DNA of 34,069 nucleotides from Clostridiales bacterium. GTDB lineage: Bacteria; Bacillota; Clostridia; Saccharofermentanales; Saccharofermentanaceae. The position numbers and the translations under genes were made by a program. Location: the NCBI GenBank assembly GCA_017509245.1, contig JAFWQC010000007.1, positions 1 through 34,069 on the forward strand. Reading direction: 5' to 3'. A model generated the notes under the pieces. That model saw nothing but the letters and a program-made list of their open reading frames with translations. It had not been told where the DNA came from and did not search any database. Of the stretch, positions 22,467-33,154 are shown one piece after another (within the stretch, counting starts at the first letter, position 1; each line of letters starts with the position of its first letter).

Positions 22467-22907
22467 ATGGATGTAACGATCAAGTATGATATCGAGTCCG
22501 GCACGGTAGTGGAGATTCACTGCCGTGAGGTCACGGACGAGATAGAGAGACTGGGACGTTATATATCCCGCTTCGATGAGCGGATAATGGGTATGGCGGA
22601 CGGTCATGCCCATAACGTCTCCGTCAGTGAGATCTTATACATCGAATCAGTGGACAAAAAGACTTTTTTGTATACGCAGGGCAGCGTGCTTTCAACGGAC
22701 AAGAGACTTTACGAGCTTGAAGAGATGCTCGATGAGAAGACCTTCTTCAGGTGTTCCAAATCAGTTATCGTAAACCTCGACAAGATAACAAAGCTCAAGC
22801 CCGAAGTTACCAGAAACATCCTTGCAACGCTCACCAACGGCGAGGTCATCGTGATCTCCAGACGTTACGTCAGGGCGCTCAAGGATCTTATCGGATTAGA
22901 AGGATAA
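22467..22907 (+). CDS. LytTR-domain transcriptional regulator, 146 aa
   Basis: A short N-terminal segment (1-48) without receiver features precedes a LytTR DNA-binding domain (about 50-144). The domain shows VSVSEILYIESVDKKTFLYTQGSVLSTDKRLYELEEMLDEKTFFRCSKSVIVNLDKITKLKPE and ends in a final strand, GEVIVISRRYVRALKDLIG. Stand-alone LytTR regulators of this size are typically encoded with a DUF3021 membrane protein, as here 5 nt downstream, and the membrane partner is thought to inhibit or tune the regulator. There is no phosphoacceptor, so phosphorylation is not the likely signal. Autoregulation is probable by analogy. Confidence 0.93.
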   Translation: MDVTIKYDIESGTVVEIHCREVTDEIERLGRYISRFDERIMGMADGHAHNVSVSEILYIESVDKKTFLYTQGSVLSTDKRLYELEEMLDEKTFFRCSKSVIVNLDKITKLKPEVTRNILATLTNGEVIVISRRYVRALKDLIGLEG

Positions 22908-22912
22908 CAGTC

Positions 22913-23359
22913 ATGGAAAATATAAAGAAACTGTTGATATATTTCAGGAACTCGGTTGCGTTCTCATACGCGTGGCTCGTGCTCTGCGTGGTTGCAGTAT
23001 CGCTTGCCACGGGAAATAACGGAGTACAGGCGTTGTTCCTCGTAAAGCTCCTCGCGCTTTGCGTCTGGGGTTCTATGAGTTTTGTTTTCGCGTTCTTCAC
23101 GAAGATAATGAAGAGCAAAGGATTCATATTCGACCTTACGGTATTCTACATTCTGTTTATTCCCGCGGAAGTGCTCATGTTCTACGTTATGGGTATCTTC
23201 GAAGGCGTCGGAACACCGGCGATGTGGATAGCTTTGGGCATAATCATTGCAGCCTTCTACATCGCATCGATACTTATCGACCTGCTTGTCATGCGCAGGC
23301 GCTCCGCCGAATTTACGGAAAAGCTTATGGAATACAAGACTCATAAGTCTGCTCAATAA
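22913..23359 (+). CDS. DUF3021 membrane protein, 148 aa
   Basis: The ATG at 22913 follows the regulator's stop by 5 nt, with AGAAGGA as ribosome site; a longer frame starting inside the LytTR gene is rejected. Four membrane helices are evident (about 15-34, 41-64, 72-96 and 103-127), with a charged C-terminal tail (RRRSAEFTEKLMEYKTHK). This is the topology of DUF3021 proteins, the usual membrane partner of stand-alone LytTR regulators. It probably holds the regulator inactive until a membrane signal arrives; that role is inferred from family context. Confidence 0.92.
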   Translation: MENIKKLLIYFRNSVAFSYAWLVLCVVAVSLATGNNGVQALFLVKLLALCVWGSMSFVFAFFTKIMKSKGFIFDLTVFYILFIPAEVLMFYVMGIFEGVGTPAMWIALGIIIAAFYIASILIDLLVMRRRSAEFTEKLMEYKTHKSAQ

Positions 23360-23377
23360 ACAGTCAGCAAATAAATA

Positions 23378-23508
23378 AGCAGAAAGAGAAATCATTAAAT
23401 CCAAGTAAATACTTGGATGTACAAGATCGTACACATTCCGGCTGCCTGCGAAGCCTTCAAAGGAACGTGCCGGACCCGCCACAGGCGCTGAAGCGTTCTC
23501 TTTCTGCT
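23378..23508. ncRNA. Candidate structured RNA or hairpin element, module 1
   Basis: A 131-bp block is closed by a perfect 13-bp inverted repeat, AGCAGAAAGAGAA (23378-23390) with TTCTCTTTCTGCT (23496-23508). Inside lie ATCCAAGT-AAAT-ACTTGGAT (23399-23418), GTAC-N6-GTAC (23419-23432), TCCGGC (23437-23442) with GCCGGA (23469-23474), and short CGCC-ACA-GGCG and CGCT-GA-AGCG hairpins just before the closing arm. A closed multi-branch fold of this kind is typical of structured RNAs, but also of miniature inverted-repeat elements. No T run follows the closing stem, so it is not an ordinary terminator. Strand is undetermined. Confidence 0.55.
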
Positions 23509-23559
23509 ACGGGTAATTATACATCGCGCCCGTTCCAAAGCCAATTTTCATTAACGCTT

Positions 23560-23711
23560 CTGTAAGGGTCTCCTTTCTCTCCAACAGGTTTAAATAACGT
23601 GTTTAAACCACCCATCCCGCCCTTACAGGGGACTTCCGGCATACACCGGACCTCACTGAATGTCTTTTCCCCAAACCCCTCAGTGTCAGGTCTCAGGTGT
23701 ATCCGGAAGTC
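23560..23711. ncRNA. Candidate structured RNA or hairpin element, module 2
   Basis: CTGTAAGGG (23560-23568) pairs with CCCTTACAG (23620-23628) and encloses GGTTTAAA-N7-TTTAAACC (23587-23609). Directly after it, a long imperfect inverted repeat starts at GACTTCCGG (23631-23639) and returns at CCGGAAGTC (23703-23711). Its arms of about 30 bp keep pairing through ATACACC, GGACCT and CACTGA with a few bulges. Together with module 1 this fills most of the 452-bp gap 23360-23811, which has no credible gene. Confidence 0.5.
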
Positions 23712-23767
23712 TTTGTTTCTGATACGCGGCCAAAAATCCTCAGCATCAATGCCCAAATGGCAATCCG

Positions 23768-23776
23768 TGTTATAAT
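23768..23776 (+). promoter_or_regulatory. Extended -10 promoter of the FliB-like gene
   Basis: TGT-TATAAT (23768-23776) is an extended -10 with a perfect hexamer. No -35 is apparent, which is acceptable for extended -10 promoters. The leader to the ATG at 23812 is about 28 nt and contains GGGAGAG, spaced 7 nt from the start. Confidence 0.65.
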
Positions 23777-23811
23777 TCTTTCTGGAATAAGAAATACGGG
23801 AGAGATTGCTC

Positions 23812-24621
23812 ATGAAGATTTACCGGCCCGATTATTGCAAGGATTTCGTATGTAAGGCAGCCGAATGCACCCACACGTGCTGCGCCGGCTGGGTTATCGG
23901 TATCGACGGCGATTCGCTCGCCAGATTCATGAAAGATCCTGATGTTAAAGACAAGATCGAAGACGGCTGCTTCGTTTTAAGAGATGACGGCAGATGCCCG
24001 TTCTTAAGGGATGACAATCTCTGCGACATGATAATCAACCACGGTGAGGATTATCTCTGCGACATCTGCAGGGAACACCCCAGGTTCTACAATACTTTTG
24101 AAGATCACATCGAGGGAGGCATCGGCCTTGTCTGCGAAGAGGCGTGCAGGCTTGTGCTTGGAGCGGACGGTCCGTTCACGCTTGTTTCCGATGACGGCTC
24201 GAAAATCGAACTCCCAGATTACGTAAAAGCCATATATGACACCTCAAAGCCGCTGACAGAAAGGATTTCTTTGATCAGCGGCGGAAGAAGGGCGGGGTCT
24301 AAGCTCAGAGCCGAGATCTTTGACGGCATGGAAGTAATGGATCCCAAGTGGAGCAAGCTTTTAAGCAGGATAGCAGAAGCGCCCGTATCTCCGGAGGATG
24401 AGGATAAGGTCATTCTTGATAATGAGAAGGTATTCACCAACTTTGCGGCCTATCTGCTTTACCGCTACAAAGGTGCGGGAAGATTTGCTGCCGAATCGGC
24501 ATATCTGCTCGCTGATCTGGCCGTCAAGGGGTGCGGGATTTCAGATGTCGCCAGGATCTTTTCCTGCGAGGTCGAATATTCCGACATAAACATAGACGAG
24601 GCGCTTGAGACGTTCAGTTAA
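23812..24621 (+). CDS. FliB-like cysteine-cluster protein (flagellin lysine-N-methylase family), 269 aa
   Basis: The ATG at 23812 is preferred over TTG 23806, which would sit only one base from the GGGAGAG site. Cysteines occur at C9, C14, C19, C23-C24, C53, C62, C71, C83, C86, C108 and C112, in the pattern CxxxxCxxxxCxxxCCAGW and LCDICREHPRFYN. This is the metal-binding or Fe-S signature of FliB and related YkgJ-type proteins. FliB methylates flagellin lysines. The protein is shorter than full-length FliB (usually nearer 400 aa) because the C-terminal part is reduced. No flagellar gene is in the window, so the substrate may be another protein, and the family name is safer than the activity. 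Confidence 0.85.
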   Translation: MKIYRPDYCKDFVCKAAECTHTCCAGWVIGIDGDSLARFMKDPDVKDKIEDGCFVLRDDGRCPFLRDDNLCDMIINHGEDYLCDICREHPRFYNTFEDHIEGGIGLVCEEACRLVLGADGPFTLVSDDGSKIELPDYVKAIYDTSKPLTERISLISGGRRAGSKLRAEIFDGMEVMDPKWSKLLSRIAEAPVSPEDEDKVILDNEKVFTNFAAYLLYRYKGAGRFAAESAYLLADLAVKGCGISDVARIFSCEVEYSDINIDEALETFS

Positions 24622-24648
24622 TGGGCTTTCAGGTATGGCAGACGGTTG

Positions 24649-24663
24649 TGTAACAATATTACA
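24649..24663 (+). promoter_or_regulatory. TGTAA-CAATA-TTACA dyad upstream of the cupin gene
   Basis: A 15-bp perfect dyad (arms TGTAA at 24649-24653 and TTACA at 24659-24663) lies 35 bp before the cupin ATG, overlapping a possible -35 (TTGTGT, 24646-24651). It could be an operator. No convincing -10 was identified downstream. Confidence 0.4.
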
Positions 24664-24697
24664 AATGCAATAAATCAGCATAATAGGAGGAGAAAAA

Positions 24698-25027
24698 ATG
24701 GTTTTCGATTACACTCAGGCGGAATGGACTCCCAATCCAGGTTTCAAGGGAGGGGAGGGCGTCTTTTACAACAAGATGTTCACTGACGGTGTCAACAAGA
24801 TGATGAAAGGAAAGCTCGAACCGGGCTCCTCGATCGGTTACCACAAGCATGAGGGCAACTGCGAGATGATCTTTATCCTTGAAGGAACCGGCAAGGTCCT
24901 TTATGACGACGGCGAGGAAGAAGTAAAGGCCGGTTCGGTCCACTATTGTCCTGAGGGCCATTCGCATTCTCTGATAAATAACGGATCTGAAGATCTGGTT
25001 TTCGCGGCAGTGGTGCCGAAGCAATAA
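24698..25027 (+). CDS. Small cupin-domain protein, 109 aa
   Basis: A single cupin barrel covering the whole protein. Motif 1 reads GYHKHEGNCEMIFILEGTG with metal ligands H49, H51 and E56. Motif 2, YCPEGHSHSLINNG, offers H88 or H90 as fourth ligand. The fold binds a divalent metal and serves in sugar isomerases, dioxygenases and simple binding proteins; the substrate cannot be inferred. The ribosome site TAGGAGGAG is strong. The next gene starts 21 nt downstream, so the two may be co-transcribed, but their functions do not obviously match. Confidence 0.92.
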   Translation: MVFDYTQAEWTPNPGFKGGEGVFYNKMFTDGVNKMMKGKLEPGSSIGYHKHEGNCEMIFILEGTGKVLYDDGEEEVKAGSVHYCPEGHSHSLINNGSEDLVFAAVVPKQ

Positions 25028-25048
25028 GGAATACGGGAGGGATAGAAA

Positions 25049-26395
25049 ATGCCACATTCATCGGGAGGCGGTTCGCACAGCGGCGGATTTCACAGCGGTT
25101 CAGGCGGATCGCGCAGCCAGCGCGTCTCGACACATTATTTTCCGGGCGCAAGGCGCTATATAAGACATAACCATACTCTGGGCAAGGACGAATATGTCTA
25201 TGCTTCGTCAAAGCCGACAAAGACAAGCCTTGCCTCCGTAATTGCCATATCCATATTTGCCGCATTCTTTTCTGGCGTGTCGATATTCGGAATATCAACG
25301 ACTGTGCCAAAGAAGCTGGATCCGGAATATAATGACTCACCGCGCATTTATGACGAGATAAATGTCATAGAGGATGAGGATGCGCTTCAGGAAAAACTCG
25401 ACGAATATCAGGAGCTGACCGGTATCTGCACGGTCATCTACACGGTATATGATGAAGACTGGAGCGATAGATTTCATTCGCTTAACGAATACGCTTTCAA
25501 GCAGTATCTTGTTATCTGCCTTGACGAACAGCACTGGGTATTCGTGTATTCTGTTCCCTTAGCGAGCACCACTGCTCTGGGCAGGGCGAAGCTGGCGGCT
25601 CCTGCGTACCCGTGGGAAGCTGTTCAGGGCGACGATACCTATGCGATAATCACTGACGATTTCTTGGTTGAATTCGGGAAGATAGTTCAGGAGAACCTGG
25701 AAAGCGGAAAGGGTCCCGGCACGGCTTTTGAGAAGGCTTTTGACCATGCCGTAAAAGACGCTGAGAAAAGAGTTGTTCCGGGTCCGTCAAGGACGTTCCA
25801 TCTCTTGTTGATGTATCTGCCCATTATCGTTGTCTGCGGTATCTTCATCCCGGTTATCATCCTGATGATAAGAAAATACAAGCAGGACAAGGACGTCGAG
25901 TATGAGGAGGTGCCTCTCGAGTTTGAAGGCGCATCTTCCGGTCAGAAGAGCTTTGAGGCTTCAAGCACCGCTTCGAAGGCTGCGTCAGTGTTCGGAATGA
26001 TCTTCCTGATCCCGTTCTTTATTACCGGCGCCGGCCTTATAATCAGCGGCGTGATTATGGAGAATAATCTTGGTGCAGACGCTGCAATGGGCAGCTTCAT
26101 GATCATCTTCGGAGCCGTCTGGAGCCTTATCTGCATCATCATGTTCGTAAAGATGCTCACATCACTTCGCAAGAGCAAAAATGGTGAACCTGCTTCCGGG
26201 GGCTTTAGTGCCGGCGGTTATGAAGAGACATATTCGACTTTCAAGCCTCAGGAGCCTGCACCTTCCCGGCCAGCAGCTCCGTCACAACCTCAGGTTCAGA
26301 CCGAGTTTGATCCGACTTTCTTCTCAAGCTCGAAAAGTGAATACGAAGAGGAAGATGATGATTTCAAGCGCATGAAGAGGCAGGGATACGAGTAA
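25049..26395 (+). CDS. Large membrane protein with Gly/Ser/His-rich start, unknown, 448 aa
   Basis: Residues 1-25 (MPHSSGGGSHSGGFHSGSGG) are low complexity with histidines and could bind metal or reflect a flexible cytoplasmic tail. A first helix lies at 61-84. Residues 92-245 are an alpha/beta external domain that includes DEDALQEKLDEYQELTGICTVIYTVYD and later KIVQENLESGKGPGTAFEKAFDHAV. This arrangement is reminiscent of the TPM phosphatase-like fold, though I cannot confirm it. Helices follow at about 249-275, 318-342 and 352-376. The C-terminal 70 residues are Pro/Ser/Glu-rich and disordered. GGGAGGG is the ribosome site. Role unknown; membrane quality control or stress sensing would be a guess. 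Confidence 0.87.
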   Translation: MPHSSGGGSHSGGFHSGSGGSRSQRVSTHYFPGARRYIRHNHTLGKDEYVYASSKPTKTSLASVIAISIFAAFFSGVSIFGISTTVPKKLDPEYNDSPRIYDEINVIEDEDALQEKLDEYQELTGICTVIYTVYDEDWSDRFHSLNEYAFKQYLVICLDEQHWVFVYSVPLASTTALGRAKLAAPAYPWEAVQGDDTYAIITDDFLVEFGKIVQENLESGKGPGTAFEKAFDHAVKDAEKRVVPGPSRTFHLLLMYLPIIVVCGIFIPVIILMIRKYKQDKDVEYEEVPLEFEGASSGQKSFEASSTASKAASVFGMIFLIPFFITGAGLIISGVIMENNLGADAAMGSFMIIFGAVWSLICIIMFVKMLTSLRKSKNGEPASGGFSAGGYEETYSTFKPQEPAPSRPAAPSQPQVQTEFDPTFFSSSKSEYEEEDDDFKRMKRQGYE

Positions 26396-26472
26396 AAGCA
26401 ACTCTTATCCTCGCTGCAAAGTCCTCGTCACTTCGTTCCTGCGGAAAGCAGCTCGGATAAAGAGTTGCTTTT
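26394..26472. terminator. Bidirectional terminator between convergent genes
   Basis: GCAACTCTTATCC (26398-26410) pairs with GGATAAAGAGTTGC (26455-26468). The stem continues as CGCTGC with GCAGCTCG across one mismatch, and the structure is flanked by AAAA on the left and TTTT on the right. It serves the 25049 gene and the nuclease gene at 26506. The unusually long loop (about 30 nt) could itself fold. Confidence 0.85.
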
Positions 26473-26505
26473 AAGAGCATGGGAAAAGGTCAGTCAGATG
26501 CAGAC

Positions 26506-27150
26506 TCAACCTTCATAAAGGCGGAAGGTGTCGGCGTATCTAAGGTTGGGTTCGATGTAGACGGGCTCTGCGTGATCTGTTGCGAGCATGATCTCATTGA
26601 CCATTACGTATGTGCTGCCTGTGTCGATCCAGACATAGGCAAGGGTCCTCTCGTACTGGTCGAACTGTCCTTCGTCATATTCAAGGTAGACCGTATCAAC
26701 AGTTGACAGAAGATCTTTTATGAAGGCGGAGGCCGCACGGCCTTCGTCTGTATTTTTGCTGTCGTCTTCAAGAACGGATTCCTCGGCATTTATGCCAGTG
26801 AGCCTGACTCTCAAGCGGTTGCCGTCGGGGTCATGGACGATTATCGTGTCGCCGTCGACCACGCGCTCGAACTCGCATGGAATGAGGACCGACGGGTCGA
26901 CCTGCAGAGTTACTCCGAAAGGAAGGCTGTCACCGCCGAAATCATATTCGCTGTAGACGGATGCTGCGGTATTTACGGTCTCGAGGTATTTGGTCTGCTG
27001 GGGACGGGGAGAAAAGCACCCCGAAAGAGGCAGTGCCAGGAGGGCGCAGGTGAGCGCCGCGGCCGGTATCAGATGCCCGCCAAAGCCTGAAAACAGGCTT
27101 TTCGAGCAAGGCAGATAAGTATGTTCAGATAGCTTTTTCGATGTTTTCAT
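26506..27150 (-). CDS. SNase-like nuclease lipoprotein, 214 aa
   Basis: An N-terminal signal ends in a lipobox, ALPLSGC, with C45 as the lipidated residue, so the protein is anchored outside the membrane. Residues about 85-214 form a staphylococcal nuclease-type fold: FERVVDGDTIIVHDPDGNRLRVRLTGINAEE (with the D of DGDT and the R of RVRLTGI as catalytic candidates), DEGRAASAFIKDLL, and YDQYERTLAYVWIDTG with the second arginine in YERT. All key residues are present, so it should be a calcium-dependent secreted nuclease acting on extracellular DNA or RNA. No ribosome site is seen; the promoter predicts a transcript starting at or very near the ATG. It converges with the 25049 gene and diverges from carB. 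Confidence 0.92.
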   Translation of the reverse strand: MKTSKKLSEHTYLPCSKSLFSGFGGHLIPAAALTCALLALPLSGCFSPRPQQTKYLETVNTAASVYSEYDFGGDSLPFGVTLQVDPSVLIPCEFERVVDGDTIIVHDPDGNRLRVRLTGINAEESVLEDDSKNTDEGRAASAFIKDLLSTVDTVYLEYDEGQFDQYERTLAYVWIDTGSTYVMVNEIMLATDHAEPVYIEPNLRYADTFRLYEG

Positions 27151-27157
27151 ACGAAGT

Positions 27158-27185
27158 ATTTTAATCTAAAAAAATTAAAGTTCAA
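27158..27185 (-). promoter_or_regulatory. Promoter of the nuclease gene, probably leaderless
   Basis: On the minus strand, TTGAAC (27185-27180), a 16-bp spacer and TAAAAT (27163-27158) lie so that the start site, about 7 nt past the -10, coincides with the ATG at 27150. With no ribosome site, the mRNA is likely leaderless. The -35 overlaps the -35 of the carB promoter on the other strand. Confidence 0.6.
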
Positions 27186-27209
27186 AGACGGGGACAACTA
27201 TGTTATTAT
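27181..27209 (+). promoter_or_regulatory. Promoter of carB
   Basis: TTCAAA (27181-27186), 17 bp, TATTAT (27204-27209). The leader of about 40 nt contains AAGGGGGCG as ribosome site. An alternative -10 (TATAAG or TATAAA near 27228-27240) would give a very short leader. No PyrR-type attenuator hairpin is visible. Confidence 0.5.
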
Positions 27210-27255
27210 TCTCTCTAGTAAATTTTTATAAGGGCTATAAAAGGGGGCGTAATCT

Positions 27256-30468
<3,213 letters not shown>

Positions 30469-30492
30469 TCAGCAGATTAAGTTAACTTCACG

Positions 30493-30520
30493 CGGCCGGG
30501 CAGTCCCCGGCCGTTTCTTT
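30493..30520 (+). terminator. Intrinsic terminator after carB
   Basis: CGGCCGGG (30493-30500) pairs with CCCGGCCG (30506-30513) and is followed by TTTCTTTT. A very stable stem 25 nt after the stop codon. Confidence 0.93.
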
Positions 30521-30547
30521 TGCTTAAGAGCTTCACGGGATCTGCTT

Positions 30548-30679
30548 CGTGAATGCGGTGCAGAATGACTCGTGAATGCGGCAAGTGATGCGGCGTCCCC
30601 GCACCGGTTGCCTCATTATTTATCGAAAAACAGAAAATAATGCAGCAGGAATGAGGCACCGCCGCATTGTGTGCCTCAT
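30548..30679. other. Repeats and alternative hairpins in the carB-xylB spacer
   Basis: The 562-bp gap (30469-31030) has no gene. It carries CGTGAATGCGG at 30548-30558 and 30571-30581, plus GTGATGCGG at 30585-30593. TGCCTCATT (30609-30617), AATGAGGCA (30650-30658) and TGCCTCAT (30672-30679) follow, so the middle arm can pair with either neighbour. CATTATTT (30614-30621) and AAATAATG (30635-30642) form an inner stem. Such mutually exclusive pairing is seen in regulatory RNAs, but the location 350 bp before the next gene and just after a terminator leaves the function open. Further downstream (30780-30900) I see only an AT-rich tract with one TTTTCGCGC. Confidence 0.45.
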
Positions 30680-30918
30680 CGGTCACCGCAATATCGGTAT
30701 CTTTCACGCGTCCGGAAACGGGGCAGGACTGCCGCCGGAATACAACTTTTTGCCACATTTTTCACTAGATTTTACCCCGCAAGATTTGTATAGCAATTTT
30801 GGTAAAAAATGGCGCTTTTTCGCGCGCGCTAAATCTCGAAAACATTGCGGCGCAAGAATTAACCGTTTTCAGGCATAGCAAAAACGGATCAAAACTCAAT
30901 CGCAAGATATGTACAAAT

Positions 30919-30946
30919 TTGTCTATTATATATAAATATTTAATAT
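30919..30946 (+). promoter_or_regulatory. Candidate promoter of the sugar operon
   Basis: TTGTCT (30919-30924), 16 bp, TAATAT (30941-30946) within an AT-rich tract gives a leader of about 80 nt. Just downstream, TTGCA-N10-TGCAA (starting near 30953) and the duplicated TGCAATTT could be a repressor site in the transcribed leader. A second -10, TACTAT (30990-30995), lacks a -35. Confidence 0.45.
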
Positions 30947-31030
30947 GAATACTTGCAATTTGAATTCTGCAATTTCGGGTCGAATCCTTTACTATGTTAT
31001 TTGAACTATTTTGCGAATCGGGAGGTTCAT

Positions 31031-32494
31031 ATGTATTACATCGGAATTGATCTCGGCACATCAGCAGTAAAACTGTTGTTGATGAAGAGCGGGGGAGAGA
31101 TCGTCAGAACTGTTTCTGAGAGTTACCCCGTAAATTTCCCTCAGACCGGCTGGTCTGAACAGAATCCTGAAGACTGGTTCGACGGTTCCATGAAGGGACT
31201 TGCAAAGCTCCTTGACGGTATCGACGGAAATGAAGTCGCAGGAATCAGCTTTGGCGGACAGATGCATGGTCTTACGCTTCTGGACAGCGAGGGCAAGGTC
31301 ATCAGACCTGCTATCCTCTGGAACGACGGTAGATCACAGGTTGAGACAGACTATCTCAACAACGAGATCGGCAAGGCTAACTTATCCAAGTACACAGGCA
31401 ACATTGCTTTCGCAGGCTTTACTGCTCCGAAGGTAATGTGGGTACATAAGAATGAACCGGACAATTTTGCGAAGATCGCTAAGATCCTTCTCCCTAAGGA
31501 TTATCTCGCATACAGACTTTCCGGTGTTTTCGCTACAGACGTATCTGATGCTTCAGGCACGCTCTACTTCGACTGCGAGAACAGAAAGTGGTCCGACGAG
31601 ATGCTCAAGATCCTCGACATGAAGCCCGAGTGGCTTCCTCAGGTATTCGAGAGCTATGAACCTATCGGCAAGATCCTTCCTGAGATCGCTGAGAAGCTCG
31701 GCATCAGCAAGGACTGCGTTATCGCAGCAGGTGCAGGCGATAATGCTGCAGCGGCCGTAGGTATGGGGATCATCGGCAACGGCGGATGCAATATCTCCCT
31801 CGGCACATCCGGAACGATATTCATCTCCTCCGATACATTCAAGAATGATGATGCAAACTCTCTCCATGCATTTGACCACGCTGACGGCGGCTTCCATCTC
31901 ATGGGATGCATGCTCTCTGCAGCAAGCTGCAACAAGTGGTGGATGGAAGAGATCATCGGTACGGCAGATTATGCCAAGGAACAGGAAGGCCTTGATGCCC
32001 TCGGCACAAACAAGATCTTCTTCCTGCCTTACCTCATGGGTGAGAGATCTCCTCTTAACAACCCTGACTGCCGCGCTATGTTCATCGGCATGTCCATGGA
32101 TACAACAAGAAAAGATATGACTCTTGCAGTCATGGAAGGCGTTGCGTTCGCTCTGAGAGATTCTTTCGAGTGCGCTAAGAAGATGGGGCTTGATATCAAG
32201 AGTTCCTCCATCTGCGGCGGCGGTGCTAAGTCCAAGCTCTGGTGCAAGATCGTATCTAACGTATTGGGTATCGAGCTTACACAGACAGAGAATGACGAAG
32301 GCCCCGCAATGGGCGGCGCTCTCCTCGCAGCTGTTGCGTGCGGTGAGTATGCTTCTGTTGCAGACGCTTGCGCAGCTACGGTTTCAAAGCATGTTTCCGT
32401 AGTACCTGATCCTGAGCTCGTTGCTAAATACGATGAAAGATATAAAGAGTTCTCAAAAATCTATCCCGCATGTAAGGAGGCAGGTATATGGTAA
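31031..32494 (+). CDS. xylB: FGGY-family sugar kinase, xylulokinase-like, 487 aa
   Basis: The ATG at 31031 follows GGGAGG; the longer frame upstream lacks a site and reads through the promoter region. The two FGGY domains are complete: MYYIGIDLGTSAVKLLLM with D7 and the phosphate-binding turn, GGQMHGL (76-81) and ILWNDGRS for sugar contact, catalytic base D237 in AAGAGDNAAAAVGMG, SLGTSGTIFISS, and CGGGAKSKLWCKIVSN for ATP. The sequence is closest in appearance to xylulokinase, which phosphorylates D-xylulose for the pentose phosphate pathway. The neighbours (DUF4867 and an L-fucose isomerase-like protein, not XylA) leave room for another ketose as true substrate. It overlaps the next gene by 7 nt. 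Confidence 0.92.
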   Translation: MYYIGIDLGTSAVKLLLMKSGGEIVRTVSESYPVNFPQTGWSEQNPEDWFDGSMKGLAKLLDGIDGNEVAGISFGGQMHGLTLLDSEGKVIRPAILWNDGRSQVETDYLNNEIGKANLSKYTGNIAFAGFTAPKVMWVHKNEPDNFAKIAKILLPKDYLAYRLSGVFATDVSDASGTLYFDCENRKWSDEMLKILDMKPEWLPQVFESYEPIGKILPEIAEKLGISKDCVIAAGAGDNAAAAVGMGIIGNGGCNISLGTSGTIFISSDTFKNDDANSLHAFDHADGGFHLMGCMLSAASCNKWWMEEIIGTADYAKEQEGLDALGTNKIFFLPYLMGERSPLNNPDCRAMFIGMSMDTTRKDMTLAVMEGVAFALRDSFECAKKMGLDIKSSSICGGGAKSKLWCKIVSNVLGIELTQTENDEGPAMGGALLAAVACGEYASVADACAATVSKHVSVVPDPELVAKYDERYKEFSKIYPACKEAGIW

Positions 32495-33153
32495 TTTACG
32501 AGGCAACTTCTTCTAATTTCAAAAAGTACGGAAGAATCGTCAAGAACATCGATTTTGCACCTGTTATCGAGGCACTTAACAATATCGCTCTTCCCGCAGA
32601 AGGCGTAGCTTATGAGCCTACGGTTGCATCTCTTGAAGAGGCATCCGCAAAGGTCGATGTCGGCAGACTTTTCGGCGGTGAGTTAAAGCTTGAGACAGGT
32701 TACTGTGCAGGTCACAACTCTCTTCTCAACGCTGTTGAGTATCACAGATCTTCTGAGGTCAATGTAGCTGCTACAGACTGCATCCTTCTTTTGGGTTCCC
32801 AGCAGGATATTACAGACGATTTTCAGTATGACACATCCAAGATCGAAGCATTCCATATCCGTAAGGGCACAGCTGTCGAGCTTTATGCTACAACTCTTCA
32901 CTATGCTCCCTGCGGAATCGAGGATGACGGCTTTATGGTCGGCGTAATCCTTCCTTACGGAACAAACTTTGATCTCGAAGAAGATCACATCGATTGTCTG
33001 GCAGAGTCAGACAGCGAAGATAAGCTCCTTACGGCTAAGAATAAGTGGCTTATCGCTCATCCCGACGCTCCCGGTGAGAAGGGACATTTCCCCGGACTCA
33101 TTGGTGCTAATATTGAAGTCAACGTGACAAAAAAACAGATGGAGGAAATCTAA
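32488..33153 (+). CDS. DUF4867 family protein, 221 aa
   Basis: Overlaps the end of the kinase gene by 7 nt (ATGGTAA) with AAGGAGG upstream, so translation is coupled. The sequence KTxxETGYCAGHNSLLNAVEYHRSSEVNVAATDCILLLGS, followed by ELYATTLHYAPC and VILPYGTNFDL, matches the DUF4867 family as I know it, a cupin-like group encoded in Firmicutes sugar operons. Histidines and an acidic residue in GHNSLLNAVEYH and TTLHYAPC might bind a metal. An auxiliary isomerase, mutarotase-like or lyase role is possible; no activity is established. It lies between a sugar kinase and a sugar isomerase. Confidence 0.87.
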   Translation: MVIYEATSSNFKKYGRIVKNIDFAPVIEALNNIALPAEGVAYEPTVASLEEASAKVDVGRLFGGELKLETGYCAGHNSLLNAVEYHRSSEVNVAATDCILLLGSQQDITDDFQYDTSKIEAFHIRKGTAVELYATTLHYAPCGIEDDGFMVGVILPYGTNFDLEEDHIDCLAESDSEDKLLTAKNKWLIAHPDAPGEKGHFPGLIGANIEVNVTKKQMEEI

Positions 33154-33154
33154 C

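Noticed and set aside
23631..23711. SRP RNA, suggested by GTCAGGTC and CCGGAAG text
   Set aside because: The segments are part of a continuous pairing with the opposite arm and do not form the conserved SRP tetraloop and symmetric internal loop.
23517..23813. Minus-strand open frame of 98 codons across the structured region
   Set aside because: No ribosome site at its start, no recognisable domain, and its span is explained by the inverted repeats and the promoter of the FliB-like gene.
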